This document shows, one piece after another, positions 31,001 to 42,300 of a stretch of DNA of 64,000 nt. The stretch's first letter is position 1. Every line of letters starts with the position of its first letter. Position numbers and translations under genes: made by a program. The stretch comes from Symsagittifera roscoffensis (Eukaryota; Xenacoelomorpha; Acoela; Convolutidae), in contig NC_087062.1 in NCBI RefSeq assembly GCF_963678635.1, forward strand, positions 2,482,001 through 2,546,000, given 5' to 3'. The notes beneath the pieces are model-generated. The model worked only from the letters and a program-made list of their open reading frames with translations. It did not search any database and was not told the DNA's origin.

Positions 31001-31357
31001 TCGTATGTTGGTTCTTTCCCTTGTGGATGAAGTCAAGCCAAATTGGAAAAACACTCAGCATATTCATACTCACAAAAATGTAAAGTTTGAGGGCCGAACA
31101 ATTGTTATCCAGTCTATTGTTTATTATTTTTTTCAAGGATATTGCTTAATTTTTATGCAAAAAAATGAATTTTAAATTGCTTTTTTTTTGAAAGAATGTG
31201 ATTTTCAAGTTTATGGAAATTTGTTTCAGCGAAAGGCAATTATTCGAAAGCAGTGAAACAAGACTGGCCGCTTGGAATGGACGGTGCCGCTCCAGCTATT
31301 GTGCCGAGAAGATCCCTCAATTTAGAGCAATATAAACGAGAGAAGGGTCTCATCTAG
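19080..31357 (+). CDS. RTF1: RTF1 homologue, Paf1-complex subunit (11 exons)
   Basis: Exons: 19,080-19,175; 20,361-20,382; 20,609-20,879; 21,217-21,455; 27,262-27,553; 27,750-27,998; 28,246-28,461; 28,874-29,053; 29,832-29,967; 30,289-30,586; 31,230-31,357. All junctions are GT-AG, phases join, and the product is 708 residues (human RTF1 is about 710). In order: acidic N-terminus, the conserved '[20 protein letters not shown]' segment within the histone-modification region (about 95-130), Lys-rich coiled coil, acidic/Ser tract, Plus3 domain (about 318-430, '[15 protein letters not shown]' to 'YRLEFISNQ'), second coiled coil with '[18 protein letters not shown]', and the conserved tail '[16 protein letters not shown]'. 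RTF1 binds SPT5 and promotes H2B ubiquitination during Pol II elongation in the nucleus. The 22-nt exon 2 is unusually small. Intron 4 (5.8 kb) contains a LINE. Confidence 0.95.
19954..20270. repeat. Fold-back element in RTF1 intron 1
   Basis: Two inverted arms of about 157 nt meet at a centre near 20,110 (GGCAAATAAGTCGCTTATTTGCC is nearly symmetrical around it). The outer ends are AATTTGTTATCTT and its complement. Arms differ by a few indels and substitutions. It looks like a fold-back MITE; no target-site duplication was evident. Confidence 0.75.
21950..22894 (+). CDS. LINE ORF1 protein (coiled coil, L1-ORF1-like)
   Basis: A 314-residue protein from the ATG at 21,950. Residues 1-65 are acidic and probably disordered. 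Residues 75-140 look like a coiled coil ('[20 protein letters not shown]'). A segment around 142-250 starting '[14 protein letters not shown]' matches the RRM-type domain start of L1-like ORF1 proteins ('R.NN.RI.G.'), with '[10 protein letters not shown]' following. Such proteins trimerise, bind the element's RNA and act as a nucleic-acid chaperone. It overlaps ORF2 by 50 nt counting from the first open codon of ORF2. Confidence 0.8.
   Translation: MIMTDTQPDNIPNADADSNNILQMHTEAETNTEDIPTLRYQGMTPIPKSCSKRGCAVLSPIEQETTADNNLVQLIQTTIKTSINEIIPIMFGNLKNEMKELMKTMVTDATEDMKKQILSEVKAQLSAQEARCYLKSLSEAEIVESYTRRENIRIIGVASDTGTQESNEETANKVIKIANEIGSSVNKQDISVAHRLPGRGTTKPIIVRFCRRTAKIDILKKKRQLNETEGMKEVKIFEDLTKARLNFLKLMKTDERIASAWSREGNIFFQYRNDNYTNKITGLYEGGHTLGYYYNDVINCFTGVFNQPEAPSGT
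22845..25748 (+). CDS. LINE ORF2 protein: endonuclease and reverse transcriptase
   Basis: The frame opens at 22,845 after a stop and has no ATG before the endonuclease domain; numbering from GTG 22,857 gives 963 residues. The APE-type endonuclease spans about 15-225: 'LSETWLTE' (E near 48), 'CGDINID' (D near 150) and 'FSDHFPV' (near 216). The RT spans about 430-720: 'YRPISPL', '[11 protein letters not shown]', '[10 protein letters not shown]' (D near 591), '[19 protein letters not shown]' and 'FADDTNV' (DD near 681). A C-terminal domain follows to 963. Domain order and RT motifs fit the CR1/Jockey group; the exact clade is not certain. All catalytic residues are present. Translation likely depends on reinitiation or a +1 shift from ORF1. 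Confidence 0.92.
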   Translation: MASLVFSTNRRPPPEPKFSVLHINVRSLKGHLNELEALVYSLVSPPPILCLSETWLTENDDNKCYLIEGYNKFATCRKTRGGGVMIQIRKDFKLIKQISTTLEECILVVIEKDNYQFKVAVIYNPPRINKLRFIDTFENFLEENYSPSTPFIICGDINIDISKINQLSNNYMNCIFANGFELGDTKATRVTQTSNTCLDHFIYQNLNEAYQHTLEYQNFSDHFPVLLQWTPPSLKNEKTQTFRDLNFVKDKDKSNKYINSLQIELNEKELKICNVADPSAAFNIFSAVFNKVTTNFAPMRENTITDLKKPKWLNNKLKNSRTKRNRAHRSWKCQPNNSNLLENFKNLRFKLEKEIKGAKRKFYRNKFSACIGDSRQTYKLLNDLSGKNIYDANVPILESCQQHSVTPSTFDVAERFNVFFSEIGTQLKKDMDCLPLPPLKQVGHSMFLYQVTELEVEQIINKLDNKSSSGDDNINNILVKLSVSATVPYLTLLINKSFSQGIFPDKLKKAKVIPMHKSGSRVDENNYRPISPLIVWSKIFERAMYTRIYNYLEKFSLIYSRQFGFRSKHSTIDALVDFTEKMRSCGNQNVVTFFFDLKKAFDTIEHSLLLQKLESCGIRGITYDWFESYLKNRKQRVEINGVSSNWSSIKCGVPQGSILGPLLFLIYINDLPHVCKSSEIVLFADDTNVTALGQVNVAIENDNSYLNYWLNANKLVINMDKTVQMNIKTSNSMTFQLNSCAIKTEPVCKYLGIYVDSKLSFFSQIDYVRMRLAKQSSIISKLRYFAPRHQLLDYYRTNIKSTIQYGILVYGCCSYSSLMPIYILQRKILKLIFFRNRREQSDDIFIRNQLLTVHELHVYELLKFVLRSLNKLHSEDFLNNVFEFENPTKVTRRANLNLLKESFRKKRFERQSIAYRGSRLYNVLKTRGLLEDGIENAKIGKITSFYHKFKNGYLLGNNELATLVFSF
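25749..27261 (+). other. Remainder of RTF1 intron 4
   Basis: AT-rich intron sequence after the LINE. It includes stretches resembling the dispersed repeat described at 29.2, 32.0 and 35.9 kb (for example 'AAGAAAAAGTCTTAAAA' near 26,715). No nested gene recognised. Confidence 0.4.
29150..29380 (+). repeat. Dispersed AT-rich repeat, RTF1 intron 8 copy
   Basis: Contains 'AAAAGGAAGACAAGCTCTGC', 'CTATCGAATATCGAAAGCGT' and, at the end, 'TCTTCCAACTGTCAGTTGGC'. The same ordered words recur, diverged, at about 32,000-32,450 and 35,935-36,340, with partial matches near 34,550 and 36,460. An interspersed element of roughly 300-400 bp is likely. Confidence 0.5.
30130..30163 (+). repeat. G-rich tract in RTF1 intron 9
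   Basis: Several G runs ('GGGGGGGGGGAGGGGAGGA') within 35 bp could form a G-quadruplex in the nascent RNA. Confidence 0.5.
30822..30935 (+). repeat. tRNA-derived SINE in RTF1 intron 10
   Basis: A-box-like 'GTCGTGAAGTGGTTACG', then 'CTCTCAATCGAAAGG' and a decayed B box ('GATGTTTGAGGCCC'). Shares its order of motifs with the minus-strand copy at 5,376-5,455. No matching acceptor stem, so not a functional tRNA gene. Confidence 0.55.
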
Positions 31358-32699
31358 CAAATAGTTACACCCCTCTCCCCTTCCCCCATCCCTCAGCGAC
31401 TTCACACAAAGATCTTTTATTTATACACTGCGACGGGTAATTTAACCCCGAACATCTAACCACATTTTCAAAGAGTCTTCTTATGGTGCTGCGGAGACTC
31501 GTCTGTTTATATTAATGCATCCTTATTGTCTGTGAATATGAATAGTATCGCATCAGTTGATTTACGTTGACCTGATTTCATAATCTAATTTGCAAAACAT
31601 CGCTTTTTAACCAGCTATTTAGAAGAAAAATATCAGATTAGTCCCTGCGAGGCTGGCAATCTAGCGTTCCTTGGTTACCCTGTGGTCAGCAATGTTATTG
31701 AAAACGAGTACCAGAATTTTTTGTTTCGACCACGTCACCAAATACATGGAAGAAACTATGGCCTTGGTGGTTTTCTCTGCCTGCTTTTTTAATACGTTCA
31801 TAGAGAAGCTTCCAAAAGCCAATTGTGGTACCATAATGTAGCTCTATTAGTCATGAGTCGGATTCCAAAAACAAAATGAAAAAGTTGAGAAAAACTGGTC
31901 TGTAGTTTTAATTTCTTTTTTACATGGCTTTTAACTTAACGAGAGAACTCCTCGGCTCATTGAACTTTTTCTTTAAGTTTTTTTCACCACATTTTTGCAG
32001 CTCGTCACTTTTTGCAATTCTTAATTGGATGAATGTAGTGAGGAAAAATTCCACTATCGAACAGCAAAAGTGTAAAAGTCATGAAAAACGTGATTGACTT
32101 CTAATTTCGAATGTGAAGTCTTATTTTTAGATATTCCAATTTTAAGATGATCCAATTTTCTCAAATGTAATTAATTTTATCGAAAAAGTTTCCACTATTG
32201 ATTGTTTTTGAAATTCAAAGAGCTGGAGGCGATATATTTTTTACTTATAATTCGAAAGTTTTTTAGGTAAAATTCGAAAATTTTAGATATGTTTTTATGT
32301 TTACATTTATTTTTCTATAGTTCCTGAGGCGATATATTTTTTTCTTAGAAATTCGAAAGTTGAATTTGTTTCAAACGAAAAGTCGTTTTTTTTTTTTGTT
32401 TTCTTGCGTTCTCTGGCGCTTTTCCAACTGTCTGTTGGCTAGTTTCAAATGTTTTGTTTAGATTAAAGTTGTGGTATATTTCTGTGCTATTTGCGCATTA
32501 AACGCTATAATTTATTCCGAGCTATTAAATTTTCATTCCGATTTTCAAACCAGAGCCGTTAATTTGTTGGTTGATTTAACGAATGGAAGCGAGTTTTTAT
32601 AATGATTGAAAATGATAATAGATGTAAAGCTCTTGATTTGAACGATACTATTAGCTCAATAATATTAGCTCAGTGGTTAGTGAGAGCAGCTAACGTTTC
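31358..32699. other. RTF1-KIFBP intergenic region, left part
   Basis: No gene. Holds the RTF1 3' UTR and a copy of the dispersed AT-rich repeat (about 32,000-32,450, with 'CTATCGAACAGCAAAAGTGT' and 'TTTTCCAACTGTCTGTTGGC'). Confidence 0.45.
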
Positions 32700-33060
32700 A
32701 GTACAATTTTTTTTTCTAAACTAACTCGCAAATAAAAGTGTTCACTTCTGTGCCTTTTTGCTATAATCACTATCCCTAGTATTGGAAATTTCATAGCATC
32801 TGTTCTCGGCTTTTTTTGTGGCGAGTGTTTTTGATGGACTAAGCGTCCGTGGCTCTCTGGTTAGTGCGTCAGACTCTAGTGGTCACACTCTAGATTTCTA
32901 GATCGCAGTAGGTCTTGGGTTCGAGTCCGAGCATCTTCGCCTCTGTGTATTGATAATAAAATCGTTTTTCTCGGTTTTGCCTACAAACCTGGCAGAGAGG
33001 CAACAAATACGCCTGGGGCGGTGAAGGTCGTAGGTTCGAATCCAGGCAAGTTTTTGTTAA
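32700..33060 (+). repeat. tRNA-derived SINE(s)
   Basis: 'CTAAACTAACTCGCAAATAA' precedes a tRNA-like part with A box 'TGGCTCTCTGGTTAG' (about 32,850) and a canonical B box 'GGGTTCGAGTCC' (about 32,920), followed by TTCGCCTCTGTGT. A second B-box-like 'AGGTTCGAATCCAGGC' lies at about 33,033 after 'GGGGCGGTGAAGG', perhaps another SINE. The first unit recurs, more decayed, at 37,945-38,160. Confidence 0.65.
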
Positions 33061-33367
33061 GTCAAAGTTTTAATATAATATCTTCTGTGAAACGCGAATC
33101 CAAAATGGAAAAATTCTTTTTTCTCTGTTGGGTTTGATTTCATAATGATTTCACAGCTGTCTGTTGGCTCTCCAAAAAATTTTGATTTCGTTTTGTCCTC
33201 TTATTTTGCAAAATCTGCGGTACCCTGTTCGATATGTTGCTGGTATGTTGATGATTAATTGGCTACTAGGAACCGTTATATGTAAGCTGGTTTTGATTTC
33301 AGTACAAATTAGTGTTGAAATTTTCCTTGATTATGATATGCTAAATTGACGTAGAAGCGCAATTCAA

Positions 33368-36300
33368 ATGGACCAATCAGAGCTTGTTTCTGACTGCCAA
33401 GAGAAATTCAAAGTGGTTTTGGAACTGATCGAGGGTTCCAAAAACGACCCAGAGGAAGAGCCATACAAGTCACGATATGCGGCCAATGAGATCCTCAACG
33501 AGCTTAAGATCAAACTGTCCAGTGCAGTTAAAGGAAATAATGGTAGTTTTATGTTTTTAAAATAATGGTTGTTGTTTCTACATCCTCAAAAGACGTTCAT
33601 TGTTATATAAATTCTTCAATTTTTTCATAATTACTGTTTTTGAGCTTTTTTCGGTGATTTTTTTTCAGTTTTGGTTATCGAGTTTCTTTGTAAGTTTTCT
33701 AGGTATTTTTACGCTCACGGGTTGTATTTTCATTTAACTCAGGACTTTAATGTATCCAAAATTATTTTTGAATTCGGAAGTTTCATTTTCAATTTTTGAT
33801 TTCAAGTTAAGTTTTTGTTTAGGAAAGGAGTCGCATCTGCAACCAAGTGGAGATTGTGATGTTGTTTCGGATGGAGTCCCAACTAAAGAGGAAGAGAAAG
33901 TGCATGTTGCGTTGGCCCTAGTGCAGTATTACTTGAGTTTGAATTACTTGGAGACAGAGGAATTCAGCCAAGTAAATCCATTTAAATTCTTGCTCTATCA
34001 CAACACAACCACATTCAAAAATTATGTATTAAGCTTGATCAAATGGGTTATTACCAGGGCCCGGAAAAGATTGCGTTTGCAATAACGCTATTGCAAACGC
34101 AATTTTTGCTGGTTTTTTTCCGAGACGCGATGTTTATTGAAATAACGCAATTTTCACTCCTTCTACAAGAATTAAACAAAATATATGGCTGAATTCACAG
34201 TTCTGCAGCAAATTGTTGCGGCCGAGCTAGCTTTTATAGCAGGAAATTTTTGATTTCCTACCCTCGACCATTGATGCACTGCAGAAACGTCAGCCTTTAG
34301 CTGAAGGTATAAAAATTTTCAGACATTTGTTTTGTTTTTCTCGTAGATTTTAGCCGCAAATATAACGCAATATGACAAAATTTTAGGATTTTAAACGCAA
34401 TTTTTGTGCAATATTTGGCAAAATTAGACGCAATTTATTGCTAACTTTTTGGCAAAATTTGGCGCATTTTTTTTCGTTTTGGGAAAAAGTCATTCACGCC
34501 AAATTTGATTTGTTTTGCGGTTTTTTTTTTCAAGTTCAATTTTTTTGCTAAAAGGAAGGCACACTGCGCTCTCCAATTACGAAAGCGATAATGGCGCGAA
34601 AAAACCTGTGTCGAATGTGGATTTTGATTTTAGATTTTTCAGCGGAATAACAAAAATTACTTATTGATTCAGTTTTCTGAAATTGGGCTAGTTTTTAAGA
34701 AAAAATGTTGATAATGAAAGACTTTTGAAGTTTAAAGAGCTTCAATTTTTTAAATTTTTTTTCGGTTTCCTTGAATTTTGTTATTTGTTGGCCATGTTTT
34801 TTTGGTTAAAATCGCCTTTTGATGGTCATAATGCCTGAAAAAGCTATTTTTTGGTTCTTACAGTAGGTTATATGTTGTATTGATAATTTAATTGGTATCA
34901 GTTGAGCGATAAATCAAAGCTTTCCAATCAAAAATACAATTTGTTTCTTTGTGCAGTTTTCGATCAGTTTCTTGGGTTTTGTGCACTAAACGGTCAAAGT
35001 TCTATTTTTACTAAAGTTAATTTGTACCAAAATGAAAAGTTTGTCGCGTTTGTATTAAAATTATTCAACTCGAAATCGGATTTGTCGTTTTTTAAAGCAT
35101 AAAACCAAACAGCCTAACCATCAAAATAGTGACCACAGCAGTCGCACCATCGTGTTGTGAGCTTGCCAAGAGGAAAAGTAGGAGTGAGGTTTATACGAAA
35201 GTAAGTTACGGTTACCTTAAACAGATGTAGTCGGCTGTGAGTAGTCTTTTGCCGATTGAACAGTTTCTGATACAAAAGCGACCGATTTTTTATTTCGGTA
35301 CAAACGGGACTTGTTTTTTGTTTTAATTCTTGTGAATGCTACCCACAAAACGGCCCAAAATCAGTATTTCTACATCTTGTACTGACATTAATGCTGTTCA
35401 GTTTGGTTGACTTGTTCCAGAATATCAGTTAAAGTTTCTGGCTGATACATTTGTTATCTGTAATGAACAAAATTATAGAACTGCTCTGAAGCCATTCTAC
35501 TGAATTTTCTTGTCTGAACAAAGTTTCACAAGTTAAATTAATACAAGTTTTTGTCGAAATTCTTATTTATCGGCTGAAAATACAGCGCTGATTTAAGTTA
35601 TCCGGACAAAATGAACAAAATTTAAAATTTCAAAGTTTTTTTTTCTCATTGGGTTAAGGTTAGACAAAAAGTGTAGAGAAAAATTGCGCATAATTTGACC
35701 AGAATTAATATAATTCAATTTATATTTCGAAATTTGCAGTCAAAATTTCTTTCCAAAAATGGGTCATTTAAGCCTTTAGTTCGTATAGGTCGTTTGATCA
35801 ATACCAGGTGTTGCCATGATTTTTATTCATGACAAATGCATCCTCAAATTAGAATTGTGAGATCTTTTCGAAGATAATTTCGGGTTTGCTTGTGTATGGG
35901 TATTTAAGAGTAATGAACGTAGAGTGTACTCTTATTATAGGTCTTGGTGATTTTTCATTTTTTCTCAGGAAAAAGTCTTGAAATTAGGTCACGCTAAGTT
36001 TTGATTTTTCGCGGTTTGACGTGTTATTTCTTAAGTTCAAGGCATTTTCATTTTTAAAAGGAAGGCAAACTCCACTGTTGAGCAGCTAAAGTTTAAAGGT
36101 CACGAAAAAAATGATCAACTTCTAATTTCGAAAATGGAAATTAATTGTCAGATTTCCCAGCGAAATGAAAGTTTTGCCTATTGAGCCATGTTTCTCAAAT
36201 TGGTTTATTTTAAGAAAAAAGTGTCCAACGTAAATTGTTCTACAAATTCAAACCGCTTCAAGGCCATCTATTTTTTTCATCGTTTTCGTACGTTCATTAC

Positions 36301-39300
36301 TCTTTTTCAACTGTCAGTTGACTATGTTTGTTAGTAACTGCGCAACGATGTTTCATTTGCAGCGCCAATCAGCCTTCTTCGTCGTTGGGTTCCAATGATC
36401 GCTCTTCGATGTGGGTGAGGTTCGGTTTATTTTCGAGTTCGATCGAAATTAATTGCGGAAAGGAAGGCAAATTTTGCTCATGAGTAATAAAAGTACTCAT
36501 GGCACAAAAAACGCGATCAAGTTTCATGTTTTAGTTTTTTTCCAGAGTAACCAATAAGATAAAATAAATTATTTGTTGATCCATTTTTCTTAAATTTGGT
36601 AAGTTCATCAAATTAAATAATAATTCTAAAAGATTCATGAAATTGAAAGAGCTTTACGATGATCTTGTGCGCATTTAAACTTTTCCATCTGTCTAATTTC
36701 TACGTTTGATATTGAAATTTATTAAAACTGCTCATTTTTTCAGAGGTGATTTTAATCTAAGTTTATTGCTTTAGGCTTTAGCTACAGTCGAAGCATCTCT
36801 TTCTACTCTTAGCCCAACAAATGATCCTGAACTGACGGTGTCACTTCAAATCTCGTGCCTCAATCAAAAAGCTGTTCTGAAGTCTCGAAACGACGAAGAA
36901 TCCTATTATGAGGAAGCTCTTAGTTGCCTTACAGATGCTTGTATGTTGTACAGAAATTGGAGCTCTGAAAACTCATCAGAAAGTCCGCCATTCACTTTTG
37001 AACACATTTTGAAACCTGATCAAATCGACAGCGAAAGTAAAAATCACGTCGAAAAATTGTGCAATACTTTTGAAACTTTGCACACGACGACTTTGTATTT
37101 ATTAGCCCAAGTTTGGAGAAATCTGGGCAAGAAATTACATTCAACTCTTGCTTGTTATGTGACCTTGAAAAGGTTATCGGAGTCTAGTCGAAGAGGTGAA
37201 AAGGTCGACTGGGTTGATTGGGCACTTAATTCGGCGACGTTGTCTCAATGCTTCGTCACAGATGAAATGTTCAGCGAGGGAAGACTTTGTTTGAATTCGG
37301 CTTACTGTGCGTTAGAAAAACTGAACATCAAGCTGGAAGGTGTGACGGAGAGCGAGGAGGATGATAAGGGTACCAAGTTAATATCTAACTTCCCAAACTG
37401 ATAGTTAAGATCTTCCATCACGTTATTAATTTGGTATAAAACTTCTCATGACTGCGTGTAAAATACGCAATTTTCGTTAGCTGAATATTCAAACTTAAGA
37501 CAAAAAGATAACATCCCCCCCTTAATATTTTTGGGATGACGGATGTTAAGTTGATCCTGATGAAGAGATCTTGAGAGAGAAAGTGGAGCATTGCAAGGCT
37601 GATGTAGACAGATGCTGTGTGAAGTATGCGATTAATTTGCTGAATGCGTCGGCTACTTTTGCTACTATACCCGAACAGGAAATGAGGAACAGATACAAGG
37701 TATAATGCATTTGGATTAATTTTATAAAAGGTCATTTAATTTCAAAGCCGATTTTATGTTTATAAAACTTAATCTGCCGTTATGATTATATTTTGCTTTC
37801 AAATTTTTTAAGGCTTCCCTGAGTCTGAAATTCTGTCTGAAAAACAAGCTTTTCCATGGTGAACTTTTTTTCCTCTTTACTTAATTAGGTCAATTCCATG
37901 TTTTGTTTCTCTCTGATTACACTTGCGATCAGCTTAGTGTGGTATTACGAATTTTTTTTTCTAAACTAATTGGCAAATAAAAGTGTTCATTTAAAGTGTT
38001 CACTTATTTGGAAATTTCACTGAAGCATTGAAAATTGCATAGCATCTGTTCTCTGCTTTTGTTGTGGCTAGTGTTTGGCACCAAATAAGCTTCCGTGGCT
38101 GAGTGGTTATTGCGTGAGACTCTTAATATCTAGGTCACAGGTTCAAATATTAGAAGTTGCCGAATTTTTTGCTAATTCGAGGCTTATTTCTAATTTATTA
38201 TATATTTAAATGCGGGCTTCACTATCTCGCCGTGTTTAAGCGTTTTCAACGTTTTATTTTGCAGGTTTAACAAAAGAATTTTTTCACGTATATGCCATAT
38301 CGTATATTGCAAGGCAAAATTTTTTGTAAGTTTTTTTTTGATTTTTTGAGTTATGCAAAATGAACAAATTCAAATTTAGGCCAAATGAACTCATTCAAAA
38401 ATCTTTCCAATTCTCGCTGATAAATTTTTAACGTATTGTTTTGTGGTTTTGTGCGCGTAGTTTTACTGCGCTATTGGATATTAGTTCCCTTGGTTACATA
38501 TCAGTATTTAGACAACCGCGTATTCAGAGTGGTCAGTATTTAGACAAATACTGTTTCAACCAATCAGAATCGAGACAAAAGAAATTAATAAATAATTATT
38601 GTTTATTTTGGATTATTTATGTCTTTTCTCGATCCTGATTGGTTCATACAGTATTTGTTTAAATACTGACGAGTATGAATACGCGGCTGTCTAAATACTG
38701 GCTGCACTCCGTTTCTCTTCTTTATGTGCAGCGCTGTATATCTACACTTGAAAAATCTCTTTGTTATTTGTGAATAACAGTCAATGGGGCGAATCTTAAC
38801 TATTAACCCACTCCCATAAAACACACTATTTTACCCACCCCCCCCCCAGATTTCTTGCTTAGAGCCATGTCCACCAAGCCCTTCCCCTCCAATTTATATT
38901 TATCCTCGAGCTTTATTACCCCTATTTGTCGCCCATTTTAAGTTTTCTGTTTCAAATATCATATTTCAATTGTAATTAATTGATTGGTTATTCTTCTTTA
39001 TTAAAAAAAATCTACCGAGGCCACACCAGCAAGTTTATCGAAGGTTGTTGATTTATGCCGAGCCTACCCTACCCTTGAACCTCAATTCTTGCACCTTAAT
39101 GTACTTACTTAATCTCTTACAACTATTTTTTTTTACCGGGGGCATACCCCTAAGATATCGAAGGTTATTGTTTCTTTTGGTTCATTATGGTCGGTCTGTC
39201 TGTCGAACAATAAATTGAAAACCGGTAAGGGCAGGGTACGAACATACCCTATCCTTTTCTAACCTACCCTACCCGCCCCTACCTAACCTCGCTTTAAGGG

Positions 39301-42300
39301 GAAGTGTGAGTAGGACAGTGTAGGCTAAGCTAGGCTTAATTTAGGCCATACAGCTCCGTTTTTTGTACTGGAGAGAAAGGTCACTGGTCATTTCTGCTTT
39401 TGATTGCAAAATGCTTTCTCAACGTAAATAGTTTTTGCGCGTTGTTTATGCGACATTCAATTGGTTTTGCGGCATTCAATTTTGATTCTCACTTTTGTGT
39501 ATAGCGCTAATTTTATACTCAACCCTAACCTACCCTACCCTAATTTAACCTACCCTACCCTACCCTACCTTACAGTACCGCACCCTACCCTACCCTACCT
39601 TACAGTACCGTACCCTACCCAACCCGACCCTAGCGCACCCTAGCCTACCTTACCCTACCCTACCTTCTCCTAGGGGAGTACGGTGGGGTGGGGTAGGGTA
39701 GGGTGGGGTAGACCAAGGGAGACGAGGATGGTTGAGCAAATCAATTCAAACGAGGTCATTGGTAAATATCTGCGCTTTTCTATAGAAGATTTCTGTTGTT
39801 GACCCTGCTGTCTTGAATTACTGCTAATAATAACGCGAATTCGAAAAAAAACTCAGACTACCAATTTAAGCAGTCTTTTTTAATTTAATTCAAACTATCA
39901 GACTGAACCCACCCGTCCCTTCATCCTTATCATTCGTGTCAAACTTTTGTCCAACGTTAAGTCTTTAATTTGTTGCGATGCTCTACCAAATGTCATCAGT
40001 AGTAGGCACCGTAAGTGGCCTTCAAGATAGTTTAAAAACATTTTGTCGGAGCAAATAGCTTTTTAGATTTCGCAATAAATCGCCTGGTGACCTCTCTCCA
40101 GGACAGTATAGATTCCCTAAAAAATGATCCGACATCTCAGATGCCGAAAAGTTTGCCCAGCTTTCACGTGAAATCAGGAAAAATTCCTCTATGGCGGACT
40201 TGAAAAAACAAGTGAAAATATTTTTACACGTAAAGACCACTTCTAATATTTAATTCTGCGGAATTATATCTAATTATTTATAACATGAACCCGAGTAACC
40301 CGGGATTGCAATCGCTGGTGGACCTGAAGGAGTCCGATGACAATTTGCCTATCAGAAGTCTCATGATACGGAGACACAATAGAAGTCATCACCGCACCTC
40401 ATCAATTGGAGCTTTTGCTGGTGCATCGACTAAGTTTGATCAAATAATATTTCCCGGCTTGGGTTTTTGCAATATTACAGGTTCAAATAGTACAATTCCT
40501 TTTCTAGAGCACAGTGGTAAAAGCAAGAAGAAAGCTGTTAAATCGGTGAAGCTGGTGTTGAAAGAAGCGGATTCCTCTGAGGAGGGTCCTCTGCAACAAG
40601 AAAGCTGCAAGTAATATCGAACCGTGAGGCAGTGGCAGTAGCACAACAGCTTCTTCCAGCGCACCACTTGAAGATAGAGAGCTGAAAGCAGACCCAGAGG
40701 CAGCGAGTGTAAATCCAGAGGCACAACAGTCTTCTTCGAGCGCACCACTTGAAGACAGAGCTAGACGCAGGCCCAGTGGCGGTGACAGTGAATCCAGAGG
40801 TACAACAGGCTTCTTCGAGCACACCACTTGAAGATAGAGAGCTGGAGGCAGACCCAGAGGTAGTGACTTTGAATCCAAAGTCACAAAAGGCTGCTTCGAG
40901 CACATAACTTCAAGACAGAGATATGGACGCAGAGACGACAAAGAAACCATCAGTCGTCGAAGTGTCCATTTTTCAACAAGAAAGGACTAAAAAGCACAAG
41001 GTCACCATATCAGCGAGGTTTAAGTCCAAGAAATCCAAAAAGTCTGCTTAAGATGATAGAGAGGAGGGACAGATAACTGATTAGTCATTAATCATTGAGT
41101 CGCTAATCTTTCTGTTTCTATGTAATTTAGGTCAAGATAATCAAGTTGTCTATTTTTGTGTTTTAATTCAACCTATTGTTTTCATAGAATTGTTTTTCTT
41201 GTTCAAAGACGTTCGACGCACTGTCAAAACTGACATATACACAGAGGCGACGCTTCACAAAAACTTGCAAAGATACAAAAGATAAATTGAAAAGTTAAAT
41301 AAAAAGATAAATAAAAAATTAGATTCAAAAAGATAGATTGAAAAGATAGTTTGAAAAAATAAATTGAAAAGACGATTGAAAAGACAGATGAGCAAATTAA
41401 GTGAAAATTGAAAATTGACAGACAAACGGTTAAAATAATTCAATAAAAAAGATCGTTCGAAAAAAAATCATTTGAAATCGATTAAAAAAGAGATGAGAGA
41501 GACAGATGAAAATACAAATGAAAAAGATAGATGAAGAAATAGATCAAAAGATAGATAAAAGAATTAGTTACAAAACTGAGGATACATAGGAAGACAAACA
41601 AAGACAAACAAAGAGTTAGGTAAAATAGGCAGACCTATAAATTAGATTAAAAAGACCGAGGAAAAAATAGTTAAAAAGAGAGATAGATAGTTAGTGAGAT
41701 AGAATATATGAACATATTTATCGACAAAAACGCTGCAAAAAATCGCTTCTTCTATCTATCTCTTGGTTCCTAAGCTTACAATTGTAAGCTTACAATTGTA
41801 AGCTTAGGAACCAAGAGATAGATAGAAGAAGCGTTTTTGTCGATAAATATGTTCATATATTCTATCTCACTAACTATCTATCTCTCTTTTTAACTATTTT
41901 TTCCTCGGTCTTTTTAATCTAATTTATAGGTCTGCCTATTTTACCTAACTCTTTGTTTGTCTTCCTATGTATCCTCAGTTTTGTAACTAATTCTTTTATC
42001 TATCTTTTGATCTATTTCTTCATCTATCTTTTTCATTTGTATTTTCATCTGTCTCTCTCATCTCTTTTTTAATCGATTTCAAATGATTTTTTTTCGAACG
42101 ATCTTTTTTATTGAATTATTTTAACCGTTTGTCTGTCAATTTTCAATTTTCACTTAATTTGCTCATCTGTCTTTTCAATCGTCTTTTCAATTTATTTTTT
42201 CAAACTATCTTTTCAATCTATCTTTTTGAATCTAATTTTTTATTTATCTTTTTATTTAACTTTTCAATTTATCTTTTGTATCTTTGCAAGTTTTTGTGAA

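Noticed and set aside
32840-32935. Functional tRNA gene
   Set aside because: A and B boxes are present but the spacing is too long and no acceptor stem forms; best explained as a tRNA-derived SINE.
40504-40950. Minus-strand 148-codon frame with internal repeats
   Set aside because: It is the complement of the four 80-bp tandem units, so the repeated peptides simply mirror the + strand pseudogene.
41255-42299. Identical 62-codon frames on opposite strands
   Set aside because: They are low-complexity Phe/Leu/Asn-rich translations of the two arms of the palindrome.
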